This document shows positions 9,834 through 19,170 of a stretch of 57,259 bases of DNA, piece by piece; positions within the stretch are counted from its first letter, which is position 1, and every line of letters starts with the position of its first letter. The notes beneath the pieces are model-generated. The model saw only the letters and a program-made list of their open reading frames with translations, did not search any database and had not been told where the DNA came from. The translations under genes were made by a program, and so were the position numbers. The DNA comes from Solobacterium sp. (GTDB lineage: Bacteria > Bacillota_I > Bacilli_A > Erysipelotrichales > Erysipelotrichaceae), in contig JAFRCE010000021.1 of NCBI GenBank assembly GCA_017404505.1, positions 1-57,259 of the forward strand, read 5' to 3'.

Positions 9834-9943
9834 AACAGGGGTGCACTTCGTGCTGAGACATACCCTTATCACCTGATCCAGGTAATACTGGCGTAGGGAG
9901 TTCAGGATTTGATTCCTTACGCCTCTAGTGAAAGCGGAGGTGT
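9834..9943 (+). promoter_or_regulatory. TPP (thiamine pyrophosphate) riboswitch, translational type
   Basis: The conserved THI-element blocks are all present: GGGGTGC, GCTGAGA, then ACCTGATCCAGGTAATACTG followed by GCGTAGGGA. The expression platform can be read directly. GGCGTAGGGA (9890-9899) can pair with TCCTTACGCC (9914-9923), and ACGCCTC (9919-9925) can pair with GAGGTGT (9937-9943), which covers the Shine-Dalgarno of thiT. The two pairings share bases 9919-9923 and exclude each other. With TPP bound, the first is blocked and the ribosome site is hidden; without TPP, it is freed. Confidence 0.93.
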
Positions 9944-9949
9944 TTTATT

Positions 9950-10501
9950 ATGAAAAACAAAAGTATCTCGGATTTGACATTCATGGCCATGTATCTGGCT
10001 CTGTTCTTTGTCTTTGACTGGCTGGGCAATACCCTGCATCTTCTGCAGATGCCGGAAGGCGGCTCACTGGGCATCGGTATTATTCCGCTGCTGTTATGTT
10101 CCTACCATCTGGGCTGGAAGAAGGGTACGATGGTTGCTTTGCTGTCGGTATTGCTGATGTTCATGACCGGCCGGGTCTATATCATTCAGAACTCGGATGG
10201 CTATGCACCATGGCAGATCGTGATTCAGTTCCTGATGGAATATCCGGTCGCTTTCGGTATTTACGGTCTTGCCAGCCTCTTCCCGAACTACGGCAGCTTT
10301 TACAGCGGGGTCGCCATCACGAATCTGATCCGTCTTCTTCTGCATGTTCTGGCCGGCGTCTGGTTCTGGGCAACGCCTTGGTGGGGAAGTTTTACCTACA
10401 ACGCCTGGTATATGATTCCGACGATGCTGCTGTGTCTGGTCGTCATTCCGGTATTGATGGACAGACTGCAGTATTACCGCTTCTTCAATATTGAAGGATA
10501 A
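9950..10501 (+). CDS. thiT: Thiamine ECF transporter substrate-binding subunit ThiT
   Basis: This 183-residue membrane protein is the S-component that captures thiamine for an energy-coupling-factor transporter; the ATPases and T-component must be encoded elsewhere. It has about six hydrophobic segments, a GGSLGIGIIPLLL motif matching the conserved N-terminal region of ThiT, and a Trp-rich C-terminal half (WFWATPWWG) in line with aromatic stacking of thiamine. A TPP riboswitch directly upstream supports the assignment strongly. The start is fixed by GGAGG at 9936-9940. A terminator follows the stop, so the gene is monocistronic. Confidence 0.93.
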   Translation: MKNKSISDLTFMAMYLALFFVFDWLGNTLHLLQMPEGGSLGIGIIPLLLCSYHLGWKKGTMVALLSVLLMFMTGRVYIIQNSDGYAPWQIVIQFLMEYPVAFGIYGLASLFPNYGSFYSGVAITNLIRLLLHVLAGVWFWATPWWGSFTYNAWYMIPTMLLCLVVIPVLMDRLQYYRFFNIEG

Positions 10502-10513
10502 GCTGATGTTATG

Positions 10514-10541
10514 GCCTGCCTTTTACGGCGGGCTTTTCTTT
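10514..10541 (+). terminator. Terminator of thiT
   Basis: GCCTGCC (10514-10520) pairs with GGCGGGC (10527-10533), with one G-T pair, followed by TTTTCTTT. Confidence 0.85.
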
Positions 10542-10546
10542 ATCCT

Positions 10547-10575
10547 TTGTTTTCTGAAGAAAACGGGTGGATAAT
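10547..10575 (+). promoter_or_regulatory. Promoter with inverted repeat in its spacer
   Basis: TTGTTT (10547-10552) and GATAAT (10570-10575) are separated by 17 bases. The inverted repeat GTTTTCT / AGAAAAC (10549-10564) overlaps the -35 and spacer and could be a repressor site. It would drive the 209-residue gene at 10605. Confidence 0.4.
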
Positions 10576-10604
10576 GGAATTGAAGAAAACAGGAGCCGTA
10601 ACGT

Positions 10605-11234
10605 ATGAAACAGATAATCAATGAACAGATCGTAGTCCCAAAGATCACCGCATCCATCGTTCCTGACAGAAGCCTGTTCTGGAAAAAAGACGAAGAGGAA
10701 AAACCGGACGATACAGGCATCCGTATTACCGCCAGGAACTGGAGTGAATATCTGAAGGTCATTCAGAAAGTCTATACGGATTCAAGCGTGGATGGGAAAG
10801 CATATACAAGAGGCATCAATTATCTTCTGAAGCTGAAGGATGAATATGTCGAGAAACTGGATTCCGCCAAAGAATCCACACTGATGGTGAATACAAGATA
10901 CAAGCAGTCGCTGGTCTATGCGGAGTATAAAGACGGCAAACTGAACATCGGCGAAAAAGTCACGGCCAAAAACGCTGATGAAAGAGTGCTGGCGACCTTC
11001 CATTGCACGAACCAGTCGGACTTCGCGGAAATGCTGGCGGCCCAGGAAGCGGAAGAACAGAAAGAAGAACTGACCATTCATAACCGGGATCTGCGCAACG
11101 GCGCGGCGATCGGCTGGTTCGGCCTGCAGAGATACAGTACATCCAAATGGACGGACGATGAGATCTTCGCCTACTGGTGCGCGGCTGATTTTGCCATCAC
11201 CAGACTGGATGGAGTCATCTATCTGAAAAACTGA
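10605..11234 (+). CDS. Hypothetical protein (209 aa)
   Basis: I do not recognise this family. The product is soluble-looking, without signal peptide or membrane segment, and rich in charged residues, with a helical middle (about residues 45-90) and a Glu-rich stretch near residues 144-152. The C-terminal 60 residues are more hydrophobic and aromatic (AAIGWFGLQRYS, FAYWCAADFAI), suggesting a folded domain. AGGAG lies 10 bases before the ATG at 10605. Terminators on both sides make it a single-gene unit. No functional call is justified. Confidence 0.7.
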   Translation: MKQIINEQIVVPKITASIVPDRSLFWKKDEEEKPDDTGIRITARNWSEYLKVIQKVYTDSSVDGKAYTRGINYLLKLKDEYVEKLDSAKESTLMVNTRYKQSLVYAEYKDGKLNIGEKVTAKNADERVLATFHCTNQSDFAEMLAAQEAEEQKEELTIHNRDLRNGAAIGWFGLQRYSTSKWTDDEIFAYWCAADFAITRLDGVIYLKN

Positions 11235-11256
11235 TATATAGAGAACACGCAGGAAG

Positions 11257-11277
11257 CGGGAAGAAAATCCCGGTTTT
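11257..11277 (+). terminator. Weak terminator after the 209-aa gene
   Basis: CGGGA (11257-11261) pairs with TCCCG (11268-11272) around an A-rich loop and is followed by GTTTTA. The stem is short. Confidence 0.45.
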
Positions 11278-11374
11278 ATCGGCCGGTGTGAGAACATGCT
11301 TTCATTTTTGGTACAGACGCAGAGATAACGGTACAGCAGTTGGCTGAATGTACCTTTATAACATATTAAAAATC

Positions 11375-11403
11375 ATTACAGTAAAGCGCTTACATGCTAT
11401 AAT
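11375..11403 (+). promoter_or_regulatory. Promoter with CcpA-like cre site
   Basis: ATTACA (11375-11380) and an extended -10, TGCTATAAT (11395-11403), are 17 bases apart. The spacer holds GTAAAGCGCTTACA (11381-11394), which agrees with the Bacillus cre consensus TGWAANCGNTNWCA at all but the first two positions. A site between -35 and -10 would repress when CcpA and HPr-Ser-P bind. hprK is present in this window. The sugar genes that follow fit catabolite repression. Confidence 0.6.
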
Positions 11404-11430
11404 TATTGTACGAAAAGGAGAATACCTGAG

Positions 11431-13195
<1,765 letters not shown>

Positions 13196-13222
13196 TTACA
13201 ATTAAACAGAAGAATCGTAAGG

Positions 13223-13243
13223 GAGGCAGGCGATCCCTGCCTC
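13223..13243 (+). terminator. Intercistronic hairpin in the GH1 cluster
   Basis: GAGGCAGG pairs perfectly with CCTGCCTC around a 5-base loop. Only TTT follows, so this may be a weak terminator or an mRNA-stabilising or processing structure. Confidence 0.5.
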
Positions 13244-13248
13244 TTTGA

Positions 13249-14748
<1,500 letters not shown>

Positions 14749-14757
14749 AGGAGACAT

Positions 14758-16158
14758 ATGGACTATAAAACACTCAAACCGTTCCCGGAGGGATTCCTCT
14801 GGGGAGCTTCTTCCTCTGCTTACCAGTGTGAAGGCGCCTATCTTGACGAAGGCCGCACATTAAGTGTTTCCGATACCGCTCCGGTGCCGCCGGGAACCAC
14901 CAATTTCAATGACGGTGTCGATCATTATTACCGTTTTAAGGAAGACATCGCCCTGATGGCCGAAATGGGCTTCAAAGAGTTCCGCTTCTCGATCGCCTGG
15001 CCGAGAATCATTCCCCAGGGAGCCGGTGAAGTCAATGAAGTCGCCGTAAAGCATTACCATGACGTCATTGACGAATGCCATAAATATGGCATCGAACCGG
15101 TCGTGACACTGTACCATTTTGACCTGCCGCAGGTCCTGCAGGACAAATACGGCGGCTGGGCAAGCCGCCAGTGCATCGACGATTTCGTCGAATACTGCCG
15201 TGTCTGCTACAAAGAATACGGCGCCAAGGTCAAATACTTCCTGACCATCAACGAACAGAATATGATGGCCTTGTTCCAGGGCGCGCAGTACGGCTCGGAA
15301 AAGGGCCAGTGGCAGGCCAACCACCACATGCTGGTGGCCCAGGCAAAAGCCATGATCCTGTGCCATGAAATGTGTGACGCCAAGGTCGGACCGGCGCCGA
15401 ATATCACGGCGATCTATCCGGCATCCTCTTCCCCGCAGGACAACCTCGCGGCGATGGACTGGGATCAGCTGAGAAACAGACTGTTCCTGGATACGGCTGT
15501 CTTCGGAACCTATCCGGAAGCACTGCTGAACTGGTGGAAAGACAGAGGCATAGCCCCGGACATCACCGAGCAGGATCTTGCGGATCTGAAAGGCGGCAAT
15601 CCGGACTTCATCGCCTTCAACTACTATGGTGCCGGTACGGTAAGATATGTCAGTGAAGAAGAAGGCAAAGAGATGAAATCTGACACGGCCAACTTCATGA
15701 CCGGTCTGATGACCTATCCGGGCATGAGCACGGCGGTGCAGAATCCGCTGCAGGAACACACCAGCTACGGCATGGGCATTGACCCGATCGGCCTGCGTGT
15801 CACGTTAAGACAGCTGTGGGAAAGATACCATCTGCCGCTGATCATTACGGAAAACGGCTGCGGTGTTCCGGATAAACTGGAAGAAGACGGCACGATTCAT
15901 GACGATTACCGTATTGATTACCTGCGCCGGCATATCAGAGCCTGCCAGGAAGCGATCACCGACGGTGTCGAACTGTTCGGCTATTCACCATGGTCGGCTT
16001 TCGATCTGATCTCCACCCACCAGGGCATCACCAAGAGATACGGCTTCATCTATGTCAACCGCGATGAATTCGATCTCAAGGACATGAAGCGTATCCGCAA
16101 GGATTCCTTCTACTGGTACAAGAAGGTCTGCGAAAGCAACGGCGCGGATCTTGATTAA
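14758..16158 (+). CDS. GH1 family beta-glucosidase / 6-phospho-beta-glucosidase, copy 3
   Basis: This 466-residue GH1 enzyme is more diverged from the first two. It has FLWGASSSAYQCEGAY at the start, acid/base Glu in TINEQN and nucleophile Glu in TENGCG. The C-terminal loop STHQGITKRYGF keeps Ser, Lys and Tyr at 0/7/9 spacing, resembling the phosphate-binding arrangement of LacG-type enzymes, so a 6-phospho-sugar is likely but the sugar may differ. AAAGGAG lies 4 bases upstream of the ATG. A strong terminator closes the cluster. Having three GH1 enzymes side by side suggests division of labour over different beta-linked sugars. Confidence 0.92.
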   Translation: MDYKTLKPFPEGFLWGASSSAYQCEGAYLDEGRTLSVSDTAPVPPGTTNFNDGVDHYYRFKEDIALMAEMGFKEFRFSIAWPRIIPQGAGEVNEVAVKHYHDVIDECHKYGIEPVVTLYHFDLPQVLQDKYGGWASRQCIDDFVEYCRVCYKEYGAKVKYFLTINEQNMMALFQGAQYGSEKGQWQANHHMLVAQAKAMILCHEMCDAKVGPAPNITAIYPASSSPQDNLAAMDWDQLRNRLFLDTAVFGTYPEALLNWWKDRGIAPDITEQDLADLKGGNPDFIAFNYYGAGTVRYVSEEEGKEMKSDTANFMTGLMTYPGMSTAVQNPLQEHTSYGMGIDPIGLRVTLRQLWERYHLPLIITENGCGVPDKLEEDGTIHDDYRIDYLRRHIRACQEAITDGVELFGYSPWSAFDLISTHQGITKRYGFIYVNRDEFDLKDMKRIRKDSFYWYKKVCESNGADLD

Positions 16159-16177
16159 GTGATCGAAGTTTCAGGAG

Positions 16178-16206
16178 GGGTATGGCACAATGCCATGCCC
16201 TTTTTT
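16178..16206 (+). terminator. Terminator of the GH1 cluster
   Basis: GGGTATGGCA (16178-16187) pairs with TGCCATGCCC (16191-16200), with one G-T pair and a CAA loop, followed by six T. Confidence 0.93.
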
Positions 16207-16241
16207 AGTACAATAAGGAAGACAGGAAGGAATAACCGCCG

Positions 16242-17420
16242 ATGCAGATCACGAAACAGCAGGCAAGACAATTCATACTCGCAAAGCAGGGCCTGCTGGG
16301 GCCATACCGCTTCAGCGGTAAGGACGGTGTCTATGCGTATGTCCGTCAGGCCGGATGCATTCAGTTTGATCCGGTCGATGTCTGCGGCAGGAACGCCGAG
16401 CTCACCCTGCAGTCACGGGTCCGATATTTTAAGAAGGAAATGCTGCAGGAACTGCTGTATACCGATCGGAAACTGGTGGACTATGTTGACAAGGAGCTTT
16501 CCATCTGGCCAACGGAAGACTGGCCGTATTTTGCGGCTTACCGGAACCATGGCAAAGCGTCGGGAGAGCGCTTCGAAGGCATGGCGGAACTGTGCGATGC
16601 GGCGGTTGCGTATATCCGGGAAAATGGACCGGTCAGCAGCGACACTCTGCCCCTCGAAGGCGAACTGTACTGGCATTCTTCCATGCACTGGAGCGGCAGC
16701 CATGAGAAAAAATCCTATGCCAGCCGGGCTGTGCTGGAACAGCTGTATACCGAAGGGGTACTGATCATTCATCATAAAAGCGGTTCGAGAAAACACTATG
16801 ATCTGGCCGAAAAGTATCTGGATCCTTCCCTGCTGAGGGCAGAAGATCCCTTTACAGACAGGGAAGAACGACAAGCCTGGCGTCTGAAGCGCCGGATCGG
16901 AGCTGTCGGTCTCCTCTGGAACCGGAATTCGCAGGCTCTCCTTGGTCTGGGTATGAAAGCGGCGGAAAGGAATCAGACTTTTGCAACACTAATGGCAGCC
17001 GGCGAGATCGTTCCGGTCCGCATCGAAGGGATCCGGGCGGACTTCTATTATCTTAAGGAAGACGAGCCTCTGATGACAGAAGTGCTGACCGGCAAGCTGA
17101 ACCGCCGGGCCCGCCTGGAATTTCTCGCTCCGCTGGATCCGCTGCTCTGGGACAAGGCATTGATCAAAGCTCTCTGGGATTTCCAATATACATGGGAAAT
17201 CTATACACCGAAGGAAAAACGAAAATACGGCTCCTATACGCTGCCGGTTCTGTATGGCGAGCGGTTTGTCGGCCGTATTGATCTGCTGGCTGATTACCGG
17301 ACCCGGAATCTGACGGTCAGAGGTCTCTGGTGGGAGGATGGCGTCAGAATGAGTAAAACTCTGGAATCAGCTTTAACCAACCGTCTGAAACAGTTTGCGA
17401 AATTCAGTGGCTGTATCTGA
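16242..17420 (+). CDS. YcaQ/AlkX-type winged-helix DNA glycosylase
   Basis: This 392-residue protein belongs to the winged-helix HTH_42 family, which includes E. coli YcaQ (AlkX), a glycosylase that unhooks interstrand cross-links and removes bulky alkylated bases. The YcaQ branch has a catalytic QxD motif, and here Gln41-Phe42-Asp43 (IQFDPVDV) sits at the expected N-terminal place. The DYVDKELSIWP segment and the C-terminal LDPLLWDK and TNRLKQFAKF blocks also fit the family. AAGGAA lies about 10 bases upstream of ATG 16242. It stands alone after the glucosidase terminator. Confidence 0.82.
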   Translation: MQITKQQARQFILAKQGLLGPYRFSGKDGVYAYVRQAGCIQFDPVDVCGRNAELTLQSRVRYFKKEMLQELLYTDRKLVDYVDKELSIWPTEDWPYFAAYRNHGKASGERFEGMAELCDAAVAYIRENGPVSSDTLPLEGELYWHSSMHWSGSHEKKSYASRAVLEQLYTEGVLIIHHKSGSRKHYDLAEKYLDPSLLRAEDPFTDREERQAWRLKRRIGAVGLLWNRNSQALLGLGMKAAERNQTFATLMAAGEIVPVRIEGIRADFYYLKEDEPLMTEVLTGKLNRRARLEFLAPLDPLLWDKALIKALWDFQYTWEIYTPKEKRKYGSYTLPVLYGERFVGRIDLLADYRTRNLTVRGLWWEDGVRMSKTLESALTNRLKQFAKFSGCI

Positions 17421-17497
17421 AAACAGTTGGTTTTTTTCGGGAAGCTGACAGCAGTTCTTCTATATAAACAGCAGGAAGACTCTGAAGAGAAATGAAA

Positions 17498-17509
17498 CTG
17501 ACGCGTCAG
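17498..17509 (+). promoter_or_regulatory. Perfect 12-bp palindrome upstream of the toxin-antitoxin pair
   Basis: CTGACGCGTCAG is a perfect palindrome about 45 bases before the -35 of the antitoxin promoter. It is a possible operator; there is no direct proof. Confidence 0.35.
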
Positions 17510-17527
17510 ACAAAAAAGCTGGTCAAC

Positions 17528-17538
17528 ATGGTCAGAAT
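17528..17538 (+). repeat. Direct repeat ATGGTCAGAAT, copy 1
   Basis: The identical 11-mer occurs again at 17583-17593, 55 bases away. The two copies flank the predicted antitoxin promoter, as operators of autoregulated Phd-type modules often do. Confidence 0.5.
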
Positions 17539-17553
17539 ATTTGGGGGGTGTTC

Positions 17554-17582
17554 TTGTTGGTGTACTGCCTTTCTGCCATAAT
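17554..17582 (+). promoter_or_regulatory. Promoter of the toxin-antitoxin operon
   Basis: TTGTTG (17554-17559) and CATAAT (17577-17582) are separated by 17 bases. The second direct repeat begins just after the -10. Confidence 0.5.
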
Positions 17583-17593
17583 ATGGTCAGAAT
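17583..17593 (+). repeat. Direct repeat ATGGTCAGAAT, copy 2
   Basis: This is the second copy of the 11-mer at 17528-17538. It lies on the expected transcription start, where a bound antitoxin would block polymerase. Confidence 0.5.
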
Positions 17594-17609
17594 GAGTGAG
17601 GACACGGAT

Positions 17610-17846
17610 ATGCAGGTGAATATTCTGGAAGCGAAAACCAATCTGTCACAACTTGTCAAACTGATTGAAACCGGTCAGGAAGACAGCATTATCATTGCCA
17701 GATATGGAAAACCGGTAGCGAAATTGGTTCTGTATAAGGATGTTGCGGCCGGCAAAAGAATCGGCATTGCGAAGGGAAAACTGAAAGCACCCATGGACCT
17801 GGATCAGTACAATGACGAAATCGCCGCGATGCTGGGAGAAATATAA
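17610..17846 (+). CDS. Phd/YefM-family antitoxin
   Basis: This 78-residue protein has the Phd/YefM N-terminal fold signature (VNILEAKTNLSQLVKLIETG, then IIIARYGKPVAKLV), a DNA-binding dimerisation domain, followed by a helical tail that would bind and neutralise the toxin. The start at 17610 is chosen because GAGGA precedes it at 7-base spacing; earlier in-frame ATGs at 17583 and 17592 lack a ribosome site and overlap the operator repeat. Its stop overlaps the toxin start by one base (TAATG). Autorepression of the operon is the family norm. Confidence 0.88.
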   Translation: MQVNILEAKTNLSQLVKLIETGQEDSIIIARYGKPVAKLVLYKDVAAGKRIGIAKGKLKAPMDLDQYNDEIAAMLGEI

Positions 17847-18250
17847 TGAATCTGCTGCTGGATACCCATATTCTGATCTGGGCATTATGTGACGATGTCA
17901 GATTATCGGAAAAAGCCCGGGATCTGATTCTTGATGCGGATAACGTAATTTACTACAGTCCGGTATCCGTCTGGGAAGTATCTCTGAAACATGCGCTGCA
18001 CCCGGACAATGTGTCATTCACCAGCCGGGAAATGGCACGGTTTGCCCAGGAAGCTGGTTTTCTATCGTTGGCGATGCGGGAAAGACACGTCTTTGCGGCG
18101 GAGACCCTCGTACGGAAGAAAAACACGCCGGAACACCATGACCCCTTTGACCGGTTGCTGGTAGGACAGGCAAAAGCGGAAAACATGTCGTTTCTTACCC
18201 ATGATGCACTGCTTCCGGATTATGAAGAAAGATGCATCATTCCGGTATAA
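17846..18250 (+). CDS. PIN-domain (VapC-like) toxin
   Basis: This 134-residue PIN-domain ribonuclease would cleave RNA until bound by the adjacent Phd-type antitoxin. The metal-binding acids are visible: Asp6 in LLLDTH, Glu44 in VSVWEVS, Asp99/Asp102 in HDPFDRLLVGQA and Asp120 in LTHD. The DTHxLIWAL opening and the HHDPFDRLL block match the PIN branch usually paired with Phd antitoxins in bacteria. All four acidic positions are intact, so the toxin is predicted to be active. Confidence 0.9.
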   Translation: MNLLLDTHILIWALCDDVRLSEKARDLILDADNVIYYSPVSVWEVSLKHALHPDNVSFTSREMARFAQEAGFLSLAMRERHVFAAETLVRKKNTPEHHDPFDRLLVGQAKAENMSFLTHDALLPDYEERCIIPV

Positions 18251-18277
18251 AACACAGAACGCTAAGAAACATCTCAG

Positions 18278-18298
18278 GGAGCCGGGAAGGCTCCTTTT
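18278..18298 (+). terminator. Terminator of the toxin-antitoxin operon
   Basis: GGAGCC pairs with GGCTCC around GGGAA and is followed by TTTT. Confidence 0.75.
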
Positions 18299-18313
18299 CA
18301 ATGCACATTCTGT

Positions 18314-18319
18314 TATAAT
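18314..18319 (+). promoter_or_regulatory. Extended -10 promoter of the phosphatase gene
   Basis: TGTTATAAT supplies a consensus -10 with the TG extension. No convincing -35 is present. Confidence 0.4.
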
Positions 18320-18339
18320 GCCCATGAAAGGACAGCAAA

Positions 18340-19113
18340 ATGGAACTGAAAGATATCAGAAAAGAACATAACTTCCGGGAACTGGGAGGTTATGTGAATA
18401 AAGACGGACGGATCATCCGGTATGGTGAGTTTTTCCGCAGCGGCCCGCTGGGCAAGCTGAGCGAAGAAGAACTGGCATATGTCAGAAGTCTCCATATCAG
18501 ACATGTGTTTGATTTCCGTTCCGACCGGGAAATATCCGAGCTGGCAGACCCGCTTCTGCCCGGTGCCGTATACCATGCCGTCAATGCCCTGACGGACAGC
18601 GAAGGCAAGCCGGTGGATTTCTCTCCGAAGGCGATCGACAAGGCGGATTTCTCCGGCAATAAAGGCAGTGATTTCCTGGAAATGATGTACGGGAATCTGC
18701 CGTTTACAAAGGCATATGTGGAGATGTTCGACGTCATCAAGAAGAAAGAGACCCCGATCCTGTTTCACTGCACGGCCGGCAAGGACCGTACCGGCATCGC
18801 GGCGGTACTGATCCTGATCCTGCTGGGCGTGGACGAAGAGACGGCTTTGGATGATTACGAGCTGACCAACGACTACCGGACGGCCGCGATCGACCGTTTT
18901 CTGAAGAAGATGGAAGCTCTGATCGGCAACAACGACGAACTGCGGCATGCCCTGCGCGGCGTGGAAGGCGTCAACCGCGAGAACGCCGAACTGTCGCTGC
19001 AGAGAATCAAAGACCGTTACGGGGATTATGAAACTTTCTTCAAGGCCCAGTATGGAATCGACGAGAAAATGCAGGCGGAACTGGTCAGTTACTATACGGC
19101 TGAGCAGGGCTGA
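18340..19113 (+). CDS. Tyrosine / dual-specificity-type protein phosphatase
   Basis: This 257-residue cytoplasmic protein has the cysteine-phosphatase active-site loop HCTAGKDRTG, with nucleophile Cys144 and Arg150 (CX5R). The N-terminus (NFRELGGY) and the HVFDFRSDREISELADP stretch match the Y_phosphatase3 family that also includes bacterial lipid and phosphotyrosine phosphatases. The natural substrate cannot be read from sequence; phosphoproteins or phosphoinositides are both known in the family. It has its own promoter-like site and no partner gene. Confidence 0.9.
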   Translation: MELKDIRKEHNFRELGGYVNKDGRIIRYGEFFRSGPLGKLSEEELAYVRSLHIRHVFDFRSDREISELADPLLPGAVYHAVNALTDSEGKPVDFSPKAIDKADFSGNKGSDFLEMMYGNLPFTKAYVEMFDVIKKKETPILFHCTAGKDRTGIAAVLILILLGVDEETALDDYELTNDYRTAAIDRFLKKMEALIGNNDELRHALRGVEGVNRENAELSLQRIKDRYGDYETFFKAQYGIDEKMQAELVSYYTAEQG

Positions 19114-19119
19114 TATGTG

Positions 19120-19148
19120 TTGAAACTGTGATAGTTAAAACGTACAAT
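19120..19148 (+). promoter_or_regulatory. Promoter of the XRE-RCC1 gene
   Basis: TTGAAA (19120-19125) and TACAAT (19143-19148) are separated by exactly 17 bases. AGGAGGG follows about 10 bases later, before the ATG at 19171. Confidence 0.65.
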
Positions 19149-19170
19149 ATTAAACACAGGAGGGCATAAG

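Noticed and set aside
10096..10494. Overlapping plus-strand frame inside thiT
   Set aside because: It lacks a start region with a ribosome site and is overlapped fully by thiT, which has strong family and riboswitch support.
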